Positions 1 through 8,295 of a stretch of 33,956 nt of DNA are shown here, one piece after another. This stretch comes from Acidobacteriota bacterium. Its GTDB lineage: Bacteria > Acidobacteriota > Vicinamibacteria > Vicinamibacterales > UBA2999. The translations under genes and the position numbers were made by a program. Positions within the stretch are counted from its first letter, which is position 1. The number at the start of each line of letters is the position of its first letter. The notes under the pieces were generated by a model that did not search any database, had not been told where the DNA came from, and worked only from the letters and a program-made list of their open reading frames with translations. The stretch is from assembly GCA_020851325.1 (NCBI GenBank), contig JADZCY010000347.1:1-33956 (forward strand). Reading direction: 5' to 3'.

Positions 1-835
1 AACCGCGCGGGGTCGTCACGCGCGCCTGCATGCCGTCGAGACCGTCATCGATGATATCGACAGCGCGAACGTCCGCGTTGTCACTTGTGCCGAACGAAAT
101 CACGCGTCCCGCGAAGCGATCGGCATACGCCATCACGTGCGGATCGTCGGCGTTGGCGACGAGCAGACTGTCGGCCGTGGCGCCGTCCATGATCTCGGCC
201 TTGGCGGCGGCGATCGCCTCGACGGATCCGAAATGGCCGATGTGCGCGTCGCCGACGTTGGTCCACACGCGGACCTCCGGCTCGGCGGTCGCGACCAGCA
301 CGCGGATCTCGCCCGCGTGGTTCATGCCGAGTTCCATCACCGCAACATCTGCCCCATGCCGCAACTCAAACAGCGAGAGCGGGAGTCCGAGGTGGTTGTT
401 GAGGTTCCCCGGGTTCTTCACCACGGTGAACGCCGCCTCGAGAAACGCCGCCGTCGTTTCCTTCGTGGTGGTCTTGCCGGCGCTGCCGGTGATCGCCACC
501 ACCTTCGTTTCCGCGCGCCGCCGCACGGCACGCGCCAGGTCCTGCAACCCGCGCGTCGTATCGGCGACGCGAATCACGGTGACCGCCGACGCCAGATCCG
601 CCGCCACCGCTTCGCTCACCACCACTACCGTCGCGCCCGCCGCCACCGCATCGGCGACGAACGCGTGTCCGTTCCGCGCCGCGACGATGGCGAAGAACGC
701 GTCGCCCGGCTGCACGGTGCGCGAGTCGATCGACAAGCGGGCCGGAACCACGCGGCCGTCACCGCTGACGCGCTCGCCGCCCATGGCCACCGCCATGTCG
801 TCCGCCGACACTTCGAACCGCACGGCCACGTTCAA
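1..835 (-). CDS. murF: UDP-MurNAc-tripeptide--D-Ala-D-Ala ligase MurF (3' end outside window)
   Basis: This enzyme adds D-Ala-D-Ala to the UDP-MurNAc-tripeptide, the last cytoplasmic step of muropeptide synthesis. About 278 N-terminal codons are visible and the gene runs off the left edge. The ATP-binding P-loop reads GSAGKTTTKE around residue 118-127 (GSNGKTTTK is usual). It is followed by the family block NPGNLNNHLGLPLSLFELR and by MELGMNHAGEI. The start is uncertain. A TTG at 835 has a purine-rich AAGG six bases upstream, while a GTG at 829 is the other choice. The frame opens 25 bases after the murE stop, as expected for a co-transcribed dcw gene. Family assignment is very safe; only the exact start is open. 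Confidence 0.93.
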   Translation of the reverse strand, partial: MNVAVRFEVSADDMAVAMGGERVSGDGRVVPARLSIDSRTVQPGDAFFAIVAARNGHAFVADAVAAGATVVVVSEAVAADLASAVTVIRVADTTRGLQDLARAVRRRAETKVVAITGSAGKTTTKETTAAFLEAAFTVVKNPGNLNNHLGLPLSLFELRHGADVAVMELGMNHAGEIRVLVATAEPEVRVWTNVGDAHIGHFGSVEAIAAAKAEIMDGATADSLLVANADDPHVMAYADRFAGRVISFGTSDNADVRAVDIIDDGLDGMQARVTTPRG

Positions 836-860
836 TCCAGACCTTCGGGTGATTGCGGGC

Positions 861-2366
861 TCAAACGGCTTTCGACCGGCGCTGCTGTCGCCGCGCCAGC
901 GCGTCCTGCGCCACCGCGACATCGTCGAACGGCAACACGCGGTCGCCGATCTGCTGGTACTTTTCGTGCCCCTTGCCGGCGACGAGGATCAGGTCGTCGC
1001 TGCCGGCCATCGTGATGGCGCGTTCGATCGCTTCGCCGCGATCGACCACGGCGTGCACTTCGGTGCGCCGGGCGCCCTGCGCGCCGGGCGTGATGCCGCG
1101 GCGCACTTCGTCGATGATGCGCGCCGGATCTTCGCTGCGCGGGTTGTCGGACGTGATGATGACGACGTCGCTGAGGCGGGCCGCCACCATGCCCATGAGC
1201 GGCCGCTTGGTGCGATCGCGATCGCCGCCGCAGCCGAACACCGTGATCAAACGGCGCGCCGCCAACGGCCGCGCCGTCTCCATCAGGTTGCGCAGCGCAT
1301 CGTCGGTGTGCGCGTAGTCGACGACGACGGTAATGTCGTCGGCGTCGGTGGAGACCACTTCGAAGCGGCCGGGGACGCCGGGCAGCGCGTGCACGCCCTC
1401 GGCAATGGCCTGGAGCGGCACGTCGAGCGCCATCGCCGTCGCGGCGGCGGCGAGGATGTTGTAGACGTTCGGCCGGCCAACGAGGCGCGAGCGGATGGCA
1501 ATGCTGCCGCGCGGCGTGCGCACGTCGAGGGTGAGGCCGCCGAGTGCCAAATCGAGCGGGCCAGCGGTCACGTCCGCCGGCTGCGTGAGTCCGTAGGTGA
1601 CCGGCCGCTGGCATGCGGTGACCAGCGAGGCACCGCGCGGGTCGTCGACGTTGATGATGCCGGGGGCGGTGGCGTCGAGCATCTCGAACAGCCGGCGCTT
1701 GGCCGCGAAGTACGACTCCATGTCGGGATGGAAGTCGAGGTGATCGCGCGTCAGGTTGGTGAAGATGCCGGCGGCGAACCGCATGCCGTCGACGCGGCGC
1801 AGCGCCAGCGCGTGCGAGGACACCTCCATCACCGCGGACCGGCAGCCGTGTTCGATCATCTCGGTGAGCAGGCGCTGCACGTCCGGCGCTTCCGGCGTCG
1901 TCCGTGCCGCTTCGCGTTCTTCGCGGCCGATGCGGTACGACACCGTGCCCATGACGCCGGCCGTCATGCCGGCGGCGTCGAGGATGGACGACAGCAGATA
2001 CGCGGTGGTCGTCTTGCCGTTGGTGCCGGTGACGCCGATTACCGGCATGCGGCGGCTCGGCGAGTCGAAGAAGGCGTCGGCCAGCAGCGCCAGCGCGAGT
2101 CGCGCGTCCGGCGTCTGGATCCACGGCACGGTGACCTCGGCCGGCCGCGGCGATTCGGCGACGACGGCAATGGCGCCGCGGCTGATGGCCTGCGCCGCGA
2201 ATGCGGCGCCGTCCGCTTTCAATCCGCGCAGCGCGACGAACACGGCGCCCTTCGCGACGCGGCGCGAGTCGTACGCGATCTCCGCAACGGGCTGCGACGT
2301 CGAGGCAGCGTCCACCGCGGCGCTCGAGGCACCGGGTACGCGCGCGATGACGTCGGCCAGAATCAC
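861..2366 (-). CDS. murE: UDP-MurNAc-L-Ala-D-Glu--meso-diaminopimelate ligase MurE
   Basis: MurE adds the third amino acid to the peptidoglycan stem peptide. The protein has 501 residues, a normal length. The N-terminal UDP-binding domain contains AYDSRRVAKGAVFVALRG, the P-loop GTNGKTT is at residues 114-120, and TRDHLDFH is near 207-213. A lysine in YFAAKRRLF (about 223) sits where the carbamylated Lys of the family lies. The motif DNPR-SEDP (407-414) is the signature of ligases that add meso-diaminopimelate rather than L-lysine, so a DAP-type wall is inferred. The ATG overlaps the ftsI stop by four bases (ATGA), indicating translational coupling. Confidence 0.97.
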   Translation of the reverse strand: MILADVIARVPGASSAAVDAASTSQPVAEIAYDSRRVAKGAVFVALRGLKADGAAFAAQAISRGAIAVVAESPRPAEVTVPWIQTPDARLALALLADAFFDSPSRRMPVIGVTGTNGKTTTAYLLSSILDAAGMTAGVMGTVSYRIGREEREAARTTPEAPDVQRLLTEMIEHGCRSAVMEVSSHALALRRVDGMRFAAGIFTNLTRDHLDFHPDMESYFAAKRRLFEMLDATAPGIINVDDPRGASLVTACQRPVTYGLTQPADVTAGPLDLALGGLTLDVRTPRGSIAIRSRLVGRPNVYNILAAAATAMALDVPLQAIAEGVHALPGVPGRFEVVSTDADDITVVVDYAHTDDALRNLMETARPLAARRLITVFGCGGDRDRTKRPLMGMVAARLSDVVIITSDNPRSEDPARIIDEVRRGITPGAQGARRTEVHAVVDRGEAIERAITMAGSDDLILVAGKGHEKYQQIGDRVLPFDDVAVAQDALARRQQRRSKAV

Positions 2367-4372
2367 TGCGGCACTCCGGCCACCAGCGCCGGATGCGGCG
2401 ACCGGTCGAGTGTGAGCGTGCAGACGGCGCCCGGTTCGATCGGCGTGCCCGGTCGCGGCTGTTGATCGACGACGACACCGGTGCCCTTCACACGCGGCGT
2501 CAGGCCCAGACGGGCCAGTTCGTGAATGGCTTCGCGGGCGCCATAGCCGCTCAGGTCGGGCAGCATGATCTCGCCCGTGGCGGTGGTGACGGCAGAGGCC
2601 TGGACCACCGTCGGTCGCGGCGCTGGTGCCGGAGCCGTGGCCGCACGGCGTGGCACGATGATCGGCGGCGCGGCGTTGATGGTCGGGCCGATGCCCATGT
2701 GAATGAGCGCGGCCTGGGCAATGCGCTGGAAGATCGGCGCGGCGACAATGCCGCCGGTATCGGCGCCGGCGCGCGGCGAGTCGACCATGACAATCATCGC
2801 CAGGGCCGGATTGCGCGACGGCACGAAGCCGACGAACGACACGTTCTGCTGCGTCCCCGAGTAACGGCCGTTCACGAGCTTGTCGGCGGTGCCGGTCTTG
2901 CCGGCGACGGTGTAGCCCGGGATCTTCGCGCGCGTCGCGGTGCCGCGCTCGACCACCGCTTCCATGATCGTGGTGAGCGTCGCCGCCGTCTCGGGCTTGA
3001 TCACCGTGCGCACCGCGTTCGGCCTGGTGACCGTGCGCACGCCGTCGCGGGTGATGGCGCGGACCAGGCGCGGCTCGTACAACGTGCCGCCGTTGGCCAC
3101 GGCGCTGGCCGCCGTCACCACCTGCAGCGGCGTCACGCCCACCTGGTAGCCCATCGACACCGACGCCAGCGCGCTGTCGCCGAGCGTGGTCCAGACTATG
3201 CCGCGGCTTTCGCCGCTGAAGTCGCGCGAGGTGGTCTGGCCGAAGCCGAACTTCTTGACGTACTCGATCATGCGATCGGCGCCGACACGCGCGCCGATCT
3301 TGATGGCGCCGACGTTACTCGACTTGACGAGCACGTCGGTGAACGACAGCGGACCGTAGCGGTGCATGTCGTTGATGACGCGGCTGCCGTAGCGGATGAG
3401 ACCGGCGCTGACGTCGATCATCTCCTCCGGCCGGAACAGATGGCCTTCGAGCGCCGCCGACGCGGTGACCAGCTTGAAGGTCGAGCCCGGCTCGTAGATG
3501 TCCTGGATGGCGCGATTGCGCCGCGCCGTCTCCGCCGCCGAGCTGTAGGCGTTCGGGTTGAACGTCGGCCAGCTGGCCATCGCCAGGATCTCGCCGGTGT
3601 TGGGATCGAGCACGACCACCGTGCCGGCATCGGCGCGGTGTTCCTGCACGCCCGCGCGCAGTTCGCGTTCGACGATGAACTGGAGCTGGGTGTCGATGGT
3701 CAGTTCGACCGAGCCGCCGGCCGTCGGCGGCCGCTCGTTGCGGCTGAACGCCTTGCCGCGCGCGTCGGTCTGGACGATCGTGCGACCCTGCTGGCCGCGC
3801 ACCGTCTTGTCGAACGCCGCTTCGACGCCACCGAGGCCGATGTTGTCGAGCCCGGTGTAGCCGATGAGATGGGCGCCGACTTCGCGGTTCGGATAGTAGC
3901 GACGGCTTTCCTTGGTGAATCCGACGCCGGGCAGATCGAGTGCTGCGACGCGCTGCGCTTCAATCGGCGCCACGCGCCGCTTCACGTAGACGAACGCGCG
4001 CGAGGGATGGCTCAGGCGCTCCTGCAGGTCGGCGCGGTCACGGCGATCGCAGTTCTCGAGCGCGTTGCACAGCTTCGTCGCCGTCGCCGCGGCGTCCTTG
4101 ATCTCGCCCGGCACCGCGTAGACGGTGTCGGCGTCGACGCTGTAGGCGAGCAGGCGGCCGTTGCGATCGTAGATGGCGCCGCGCTTGGCCGGCACGTCGA
4201 TGGTGCGGTTGTACTGCTTGATGGCCCGCGCCGTCAGGTCGTCGTAACTGATCACCTGGAGAAAGAACAGTCGTCCGACGATCACCGTCGTCCAGATGGC
4301 GAAGGCGATTGCCAGGACGGTGAGCCGCGCGGTCATGGACCGGCGCCAGGTCAAGGGTGACAACTCGGACAC
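2363..4372 (-). CDS. ftsI: Septal peptidoglycan transpeptidase FtsI (PBP3-like) with C-terminal PASTA domain
   Basis: A class B penicillin-binding protein that crosslinks septal peptidoglycan, 669 residues. One N-terminal membrane anchor is visible (about 17-40). The dimerisation domain includes PAKRGAIYDRNGRLLA. The three transpeptidase motifs are intact: STFK (297-300, catalytic Ser297), SSN (351-353) and KTGT (492-495). A Pro/Ala-rich linker (about 575-600) leads to one PASTA-like domain (about 607-660, starting LPDLSGYGAREAIHEL). The PASTA tail recalls SpoVD and Gram-positive PBPs rather than E. coli FtsI. An internal ATG at codon 13 is an alternative start. The gene lies 21 bases after ftsL and overlaps murE. 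Confidence 0.96.
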   Translation of the reverse strand: MSELSPLTWRRSMTARLTVLAIAFAIWTTVIVGRLFFLQVISYDDLTARAIKQYNRTIDVPAKRGAIYDRNGRLLAYSVDADTVYAVPGEIKDAAATATKLCNALENCDRRDRADLQERLSHPSRAFVYVKRRVAPIEAQRVAALDLPGVGFTKESRRYYPNREVGAHLIGYTGLDNIGLGGVEAAFDKTVRGQQGRTIVQTDARGKAFSRNERPPTAGGSVELTIDTQLQFIVERELRAGVQEHRADAGTVVVLDPNTGEILAMASWPTFNPNAYSSAAETARRNRAIQDIYEPGSTFKLVTASAALEGHLFRPEEMIDVSAGLIRYGSRVINDMHRYGPLSFTDVLVKSSNVGAIKIGARVGADRMIEYVKKFGFGQTTSRDFSGESRGIVWTTLGDSALASVSMGYQVGVTPLQVVTAASAVANGGTLYEPRLVRAITRDGVRTVTRPNAVRTVIKPETAATLTTIMEAVVERGTATRAKIPGYTVAGKTGTADKLVNGRYSGTQQNVSFVGFVPSRNPALAMIVMVDSPRAGADTGGIVAAPIFQRIAQAALIHMGIGPTINAAPPIIVPRRAATAPAPAPRPTVVQASAVTTATGEIMLPDLSGYGAREAIHELARLGLTPRVKGTGVVVDQQPRPGTPIEPGAVCTLTLDRSPHPALVAGVPQ

Positions 4373-4393
4373 GGCAGGTTCCTGGTCTGGCGC

Positions 4394-4789
4394 TTAACGC
4401 ACCGCTACCACGGAGGACGACGGCGGATCGGACGGCGCGACACGCTCGAGCACCCACGCGTCTTCGGGACGCGGCGGCACCATGCCGAGCTCACGTTCGG
4501 CCAGCTTCTCGATGCGCTGCGGCGCGCGCAGCGTCTCGATCTCGAGGCGCAGATGGCGGTTCACTTCGGCTTCGACGGCGCGCTCGCGCTGCATCTGCTC
4601 GACGCCGTAGCCGTGGCGGATCAACTCGAAGTGCTGCCACGCCGAATAGAGCAGCGCCACCACGAGCACGACGAACACGCCGGCCGACTGCCACAGCTCG
4701 CGCTGCCGGTGCTCGTCCACTTCGCGGACGATGGGGTTGTTGCGGACGTCTTTGCGAATGGCGTATTCGAACGTCTCGTTGTTTTCCAT
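4394..4789 (-). CDS. ftsL: Cell division protein FtsL-like
   Basis: A 131-residue bitopic membrane protein with one transmembrane stretch (about 36-52, SAGVFVVLVVALLYSAW). A periplasmic heptad-rich helix follows (about 65-100: EQMQRERAVEAEVNRHLRLEIETLR), and then the ELGMVPPRPEDAWVLE tail seen in FtsL-like proteins. The family is poorly conserved, so the call leans on topology, coiled coil, size and its exact position between rsmH and ftsI. The start at 4789 is preceded by AAGGAG six bases away. An ATG at 4804, overlapping the rsmH stop by four bases, is a less likely alternative. FtsL works with FtsB and FtsQ to activate FtsWI. Confidence 0.88.
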   Translation of the reverse strand: MENNETFEYAIRKDVRNNPIVREVDEHRQRELWQSAGVFVVLVVALLYSAWQHFELIRHGYGVEQMQRERAVEAEVNRHLRLEIETLRAPQRIEKLAERELGMVPPRPEDAWVLERVAPSDPPSSSVVAVR

Positions 4790-4800
4790 CGTGCTCTCCT

Positions 4801-5724
4801 TCATGCCGCCGCCCGGCGTTCCACGACGCGGAGCTTGGCGCTCCGTGCGCGCGGGTTGGCCGCCGTTTCCGTCGCCGTGGCCTCGACCGGCCGCTTCGTC
4901 AACACGCGCACCCGCGGCGCGTCGCCCTGCGCCTCGGCGCGGAACACGTGCTTCACGGTGCGGTCCTCCAGCGAATGGAAGCTGATGATGGCCAGCCGTC
5001 CGCCCGTCACCTCGCCCGCGGGTACCTGCAGCCGAGCGATCAGGCGGCCGATACACGACGCGAGCCCGTCCAGTTCGTCGTTCACCCAGATGCGCAGCGC
5101 CTGAAACGTGCGCGTCGCGGGATCGATGCGTTGCCACGGTCCGCCGACTGCCCGCCGGACGATGGCGGCGAGTTGCGCGGTGCCGGTGAGCGGCGCCTGC
5201 CGCCGGGCCTCGACGATGGCCCGGGCGACGCGCCGCGACTTGCGCTCTTCGCCGAGATGAAAAATCACGTCGGCGAGTTCGCGTTCCTCCACGGTGGCCA
5301 GCCGCTCGGCCAGTGTCGGCCCCTGCGACTGATCCATCCGCATGTCGAGCGGTTCGTCGCGGCGGAAACTGAAACCGCGACCGTCACCGTCGAGTTGCAG
5401 CGACGACACCCCCAGGTCGAGCAGGATGCCGGCGACTGCGGTCACGCCCAGGCCGTCGAGGACGGCGTCGAGCGTGCGATAGTCCGCGTGCACCAGCGTC
5501 ACGCGGTCGCCGAACGGCGCCAGCGCGGCCCGTGCTGCGGCCAGCGCCTGCGGATCCCGATCGACGCCAATCAGCCGGGTCGCGCCGGCGTCGAGCACCA
5601 GGCGCGCATGCCCGCCGAGTCCCACCGTGCCGTCCACGAACACCCCACCCCGCTCCGGCGCGAGGAACGTCCGGACCTCGTCGACGAGGACCGGGATGTG
5701 CAGCGCCTGCTCGTCGGCCACCAC
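4801..5724 (-). CDS. rsmH: 16S rRNA (cytosine(1402)-N4)-methyltransferase RsmH (MraW)
   Basis: RsmH methylates N4 of C1402 in the decoding centre of 16S rRNA using S-adenosylmethionine. The protein has 307 residues, the usual size. It begins HIPVLVDEV, and the SAM-binding loop FVDGTVGLGGHA is near residue 28-39. It also carries GILLDLGVSSLQLD, the GRGFSFRRDEPLDMRMD block and the C-terminal SFHSLEDRTVK block, all diagnostic. The start is a GTG doublet (5724 or 5721) behind AGAGGA. It lies 19 bases after mraZ, the standard dcw order. Confidence 0.96.
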   Translation of the reverse strand: MVADEQALHIPVLVDEVRTFLAPERGGVFVDGTVGLGGHARLVLDAGATRLIGVDRDPQALAAARAALAPFGDRVTLVHADYRTLDAVLDGLGVTAVAGILLDLGVSSLQLDGDGRGFSFRRDEPLDMRMDQSQGPTLAERLATVEERELADVIFHLGEERKSRRVARAIVEARRQAPLTGTAQLAAIVRRAVGGPWQRIDPATRTFQALRIWVNDELDGLASCIGRLIARLQVPAGEVTGGRLAIISFHSLEDRTVKHVFRAEAQGDAPRVRVLTKRPVEATATETAANPRARSAKLRVVERRAAA

Positions 5725-5743
5725 GTCCTCTGCGCGCCGCCGC

Positions 5744-6184
5744 TCAGATCCCGAAACCGGCCAGGATCATCTGGTCTTCGCGCGTGAATTGGTCGTTCTC
5801 GAGCCGCGCCATCAACCGGTCGTGGTTCCACACCTCGAGAAAATGGCGATGTCCGAGGACGTCCACTTCACCTTCCATTTGCGCACTTTGGCGCAATCGT
5901 GGCTGAATAAGGACGCGGCCCTGAGCGTCGATCTCGGCTTCCTGGCCGTAGACGGCGACGCGCTCGAGAAACTTTTCGATGACGGGGTGGGAGGTGTTCT
6001 GCTCGTCGAGCCGGCGTTCGAGGTCGAGCCAGACGGGCATCGGGTAAATCCGGACGGACGTGCCGCGGATGCTGGTCACGAACACCGCCCGGCCATGTTT
6101 TTCTTCAATGGTCGTGCGATAGCCGTTCGGGATCTTGAGCCGGCCCTTGTCATCAATCTTTGCCGGATGGTTGCCCCGAAGCAC
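5744..6184 (-). CDS. mraZ: Transcriptional regulator MraZ
   Basis: MraZ is a DNA-binding protein made of two AbrB-like SpoVT folds. It forms a ring and controls its own dcw operon. I place the start at the GTG at 6184, giving 146 residues that begin LRGNHPAKIDDKGRLKIP, which matches the usual MraZ N-terminus. A GGAG lies eight bases upstream. An in-frame ATG at 6208 would add eight unconserved residues and would put the start inside the TGGAG repeats, so I reject it. The second half-site domain carries the DAQGRVLIQP repeat. It is the first gene of the dcw operon and has its own strong promoter. Confidence 0.94.
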   Translation of the reverse strand: MLRGNHPAKIDDKGRLKIPNGYRTTIEEKHGRAVFVTSIRGTSVRIYPMPVWLDLERRLDEQNTSHPVIEKFLERVAVYGQEAEIDAQGRVLIQPRLRQSAQMEGEVDVLGHRHFLEVWNHDRLMARLENDQFTREDQMILAGFGI

Positions 6185-6191
6185 GTCAGTA

Positions 6192-6217
6192 ACTCCACTC
6201 CACTCCAAAAAACTCCA
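6192..6217 (-). promoter_or_regulatory. Probable MraZ operator: four TGGAG repeats
   Basis: Read on the minus strand, TGGAG occurs at 6217-6213, 6207-6203, 6202-6198 and 6197-6193. Three copies are spaced exactly 10 bp apart (first, second, fourth), with a fourth copy in between. This matches the TGGGN repeats with 5-nt spacers reported upstream of E. coli mraZ. The block overlaps the predicted transcription start, and its last copy supplies the GGAG ribosome-binding sequence of mraZ. MraZ binding is inferred. Confidence 0.72.
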
Positions 6218-6222
6218 CTCGG

Positions 6223-6251
6223 ATGGTAGGCGAGGGGTCTGACGTTGTCAA
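6223..6251 (-). promoter_or_regulatory. Sigma-70-type promoter of the dcw operon
   Basis: On the minus strand there is a perfect -35 TTGACA (6251-6246), a 17-bp spacer and a -10 TACCAT (6228-6223). Transcription would begin near 6216, inside the TGGAG repeats, about 32 bases before the mraZ GTG. This is the best consensus promoter I see in the window. Confidence 0.8.
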
Positions 6252-6373
6252 TCGCTTAATCCGGGCAAGTCGTCTGGTTTCTGCGAGTTGCGCCTTCGCT
6301 TCGCTTTCGGATCCACCCTGTCAAGCAATTGACGAATTAGGGTAATTGCCGAACCAGCCGCAGGGCTGCGTGT

Positions 6374-6379
6374 TACGAT
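6374..6379 (+). promoter_or_regulatory. -10 hexamer TACGAT of the glycan operon
   Basis: TACGAT ends eight bases before the TTG at 6388, so transcription would start at or within two bases of the start codon. No ribosome-binding sequence is present. No good -35 is seen at 16-18 bp; TTGACG at 6329-6334 is too far away. Confidence 0.5.
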
Positions 6380-6387
6380 TCTGGGCT

Positions 6388-7434
6388 TTGAGCATCCGCA
6401 CCGTCCTGGTCTGCGAAACGCAGGTGCCCTTCGTGCGCGGCGGCGCCGAGTTGCTGGTCCGGCAGCTCGTCGATCAGCTGCGCGCGCGGGGGTTCGAAAC
6501 GGACCGGGTGTCGGTCCCGTTCAAGTGGTATCCGAAGGACGAAATCCTCGCCCACGCCACCGCCTGGCGGCTGCTCGACCTCACCGAAAGTAACAGCCGG
6601 CCGGTGGACCTGGTCATCGGCACCAAGTTCCCCAGCTACTTCGTCCGCCATCCCCGCAAGGTGTGCTGGCTCGTGCACCAGCACCGCGCCGCCTACGAGC
6701 TGGCCGGCACCGCCTACAGCGACTTCGGTCACGACGAGAAGGACGTCGCCTTGCGCGACCGTCTGCTGGCGCTCGACGAGCAGATGCTCGGCGAGTGCGT
6801 CGGCCGCTACACCATCTCGAAAACCGTCACCGAACGACTGCGCCGCTTCAACGGGCTCGACTCGGTCCCGCTCTATCACCCGCCGCTGCTGGCGCCGCGG
6901 CTGGCGCCCGGGGAGTACGGCCCCTACGTGCTGTCGGTGGCGCGCCTCGAAGGCAACAAGCGCGTCGAGTTGATCGTCCGCGCCATGCAGCACGTGCCGC
7001 CGCCGCTCACGCTGGTGCTCGTTGGCGACGGCAGTCACCGTGCGCACATCGAACGCGCCGCGGAGGAAGCCGGCGTCAGTGACCGCGTGCGCTTTGCCGG
7101 CGCGGTGCACGACGACGCGCTGGTCTCGCTGTACCGCAATGCGCGGGCGCTGGTCTACGTGCCGTTCGACGAGGACTACGGCCTCGCCACGCTCGAAGCG
7201 TTCCTCTCGGCCAAGCCCGTGGTCACGGCGCACGACTCGGGCGGCACGCTGGAGTTCGTCGAGCACGAGGTGAATGGACTGGTCTCCGATCCGACGCCGG
7301 CGTCGATCGGCGACGCCATCGCACGCCTCGCCGGCGACCTTCCACTGGCGAAGCGGATGGGCGAGGCCGGGCGCGAACGCGCGCTCGCCATCACGTGGGA
7401 CACGGTGATCGATCGCCTGGTGAGTCATGGCTGA
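6388..7434 (+). CDS. Glycosyltransferase family 4 (GT-B) protein
   Basis: A 348-residue GT-B glycosyltransferase that probably transfers a sugar from a nucleotide donor to a surface glycan or lipid-linked intermediate. The N-terminus (SIRTVLVCETQVPFVRGGAE) shows the acceptor-domain GGAE loop. The C-terminal donor domain has LSVARLEGNKRVELIVRAM, LVGDGSHRAHIE, FAGAVHDDALVSLYRNA and the EX7E-type EDYGLATLEAF with the downstream GGTLEFV. The start is taken as the TTG at 6388 because family similarity begins there. A TTG at 6346 would add a non-family leader. It is the first gene of an operon diverging from mraZ, and its stop overlaps the next gene by eight bases. The sugar cannot be deduced. Confidence 0.88.
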   Translation: MSIRTVLVCETQVPFVRGGAELLVRQLVDQLRARGFETDRVSVPFKWYPKDEILAHATAWRLLDLTESNSRPVDLVIGTKFPSYFVRHPRKVCWLVHQHRAAYELAGTAYSDFGHDEKDVALRDRLLALDEQMLGECVGRYTISKTVTERLRRFNGLDSVPLYHPPLLAPRLAPGEYGPYVLSVARLEGNKRVELIVRAMQHVPPPLTLVLVGDGSHRAHIERAAEEAGVSDRVRFAGAVHDDALVSLYRNARALVYVPFDEDYGLATLEAFLSAKPVVTAHDSGGTLEFVEHEVNGLVSDPTPASIGDAIARLAGDLPLAKRMGEAGRERALAITWDTVIDRLVSHG

Positions 7435-8287
7435 TCCCGCCACCGTCTCGGTGGTGATTCCGGCGTTCAACGAAGCGGCGGTCATCGGCCGTGTCGTCGC
7501 CGCGCTGGCCGCCATCGCGCCGTGGCGCGAGATCCTCGTCGTCGACGACGGCTCGACCGACGGCACCGCCGAGGCCGCAACGGCCGCCGGCGCCCGGGTG
7601 GTGTCGCATCCCTACAACAAGGGCAACGGCGCCTCGGTGAAAACCGCCATCCGCGCCGCCGTGGGCGACTGGGTGCTCATCACCGACGGCGATGGTCAAC
7701 ATCGTCCTGCCGACGTGCTGCACGTGGCGTCGCGTCTCGGGACCTTCGACCTCGTCGTCGGCGCGCGGGCGGCCGAGCACCAGGCGACGACAGGGCGGCG
7801 CTTCGGCAACGCCGTGCTCAACACGCTGGCGAGTTACCTGACCGAACGGCCGATACCCGACCTCACCTCCGGTCTTCGCGCCGCGCGGCGCGAACACCTG
7901 CTGGAGTTCGTGCACCTGCTGCCCAACGGCTTTTCCACCCCGACGACGACGACGCTGGCGTTCATCAAGGCGGGCTACAATGTGGCGTTCGAGCCGGTCG
8001 AAGTGCAGCCCCGCGTGGGGACGTCGAAGATCCGGCTGGTGCGCGACGGCGCGCGATTTTTTCTCATCCTCATCAAGGTGATCACCATCTTCAGCCCGCT
8101 GCGGGTGTTCGTGCCGCTGAGTGCGTGCACCTTTGCGCTCGGCATCGTCTACGGGCTGTGGACCGTCGTCCAGCAGTCGCGCATCCCGAACGGCGCGGTG
8201 CTGCTGCTGATGTTCTCGGTGATCGTCTTCCTTGTCGGTCTGGTCTCCGAGCAGATCTCGTCGCTGCGGTTCGAGGGCCGCCGCTAG
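7427..8287 (+). CDS. Membrane-anchored family 2 glycosyltransferase
   Basis: A 286-residue GT-A enzyme of the polyprenyl-phosphate glycosyltransferase type. The N-terminal domain has VVIPAFNEAAVIGRV, the nucleotide-binding VVDDGSTDGT (about 37-46) and the metal/donor motif TDGDGQHRP. Two hydrophobic segments near the C-terminus (about 206-245 and 255-275) anchor it in the membrane. Such enzymes commonly load a sugar onto undecaprenyl phosphate. It starts inside the end of the GT4 gene and ends eight bases before the next glycosyltransferase, so co-translation is likely. Substrate unknown. Confidence 0.88.
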   Translation: MADPATVSVVIPAFNEAAVIGRVVAALAAIAPWREILVVDDGSTDGTAEAATAAGARVVSHPYNKGNGASVKTAIRAAVGDWVLITDGDGQHRPADVLHVASRLGTFDLVVGARAAEHQATTGRRFGNAVLNTLASYLTERPIPDLTSGLRAARREHLLEFVHLLPNGFSTPTTTTLAFIKAGYNVAFEPVEVQPRVGTSKIRLVRDGARFFLILIKVITIFSPLRVFVPLSACTFALGIVYGLWTVVQQSRIPNGAVLLLMFSVIVFLVGLVSEQISSLRFEGRR

Positions 8288-8295
8288 GACGCGCC

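Noticed and set aside
30..2465. Long open frame of 811 codons on the plus strand
   Set aside because: It runs antisense to murF and murE, whose motifs are unmistakable. Its protein is Ala/Arg/His-rich with no family motif, the usual shadow frame of GC-rich DNA.
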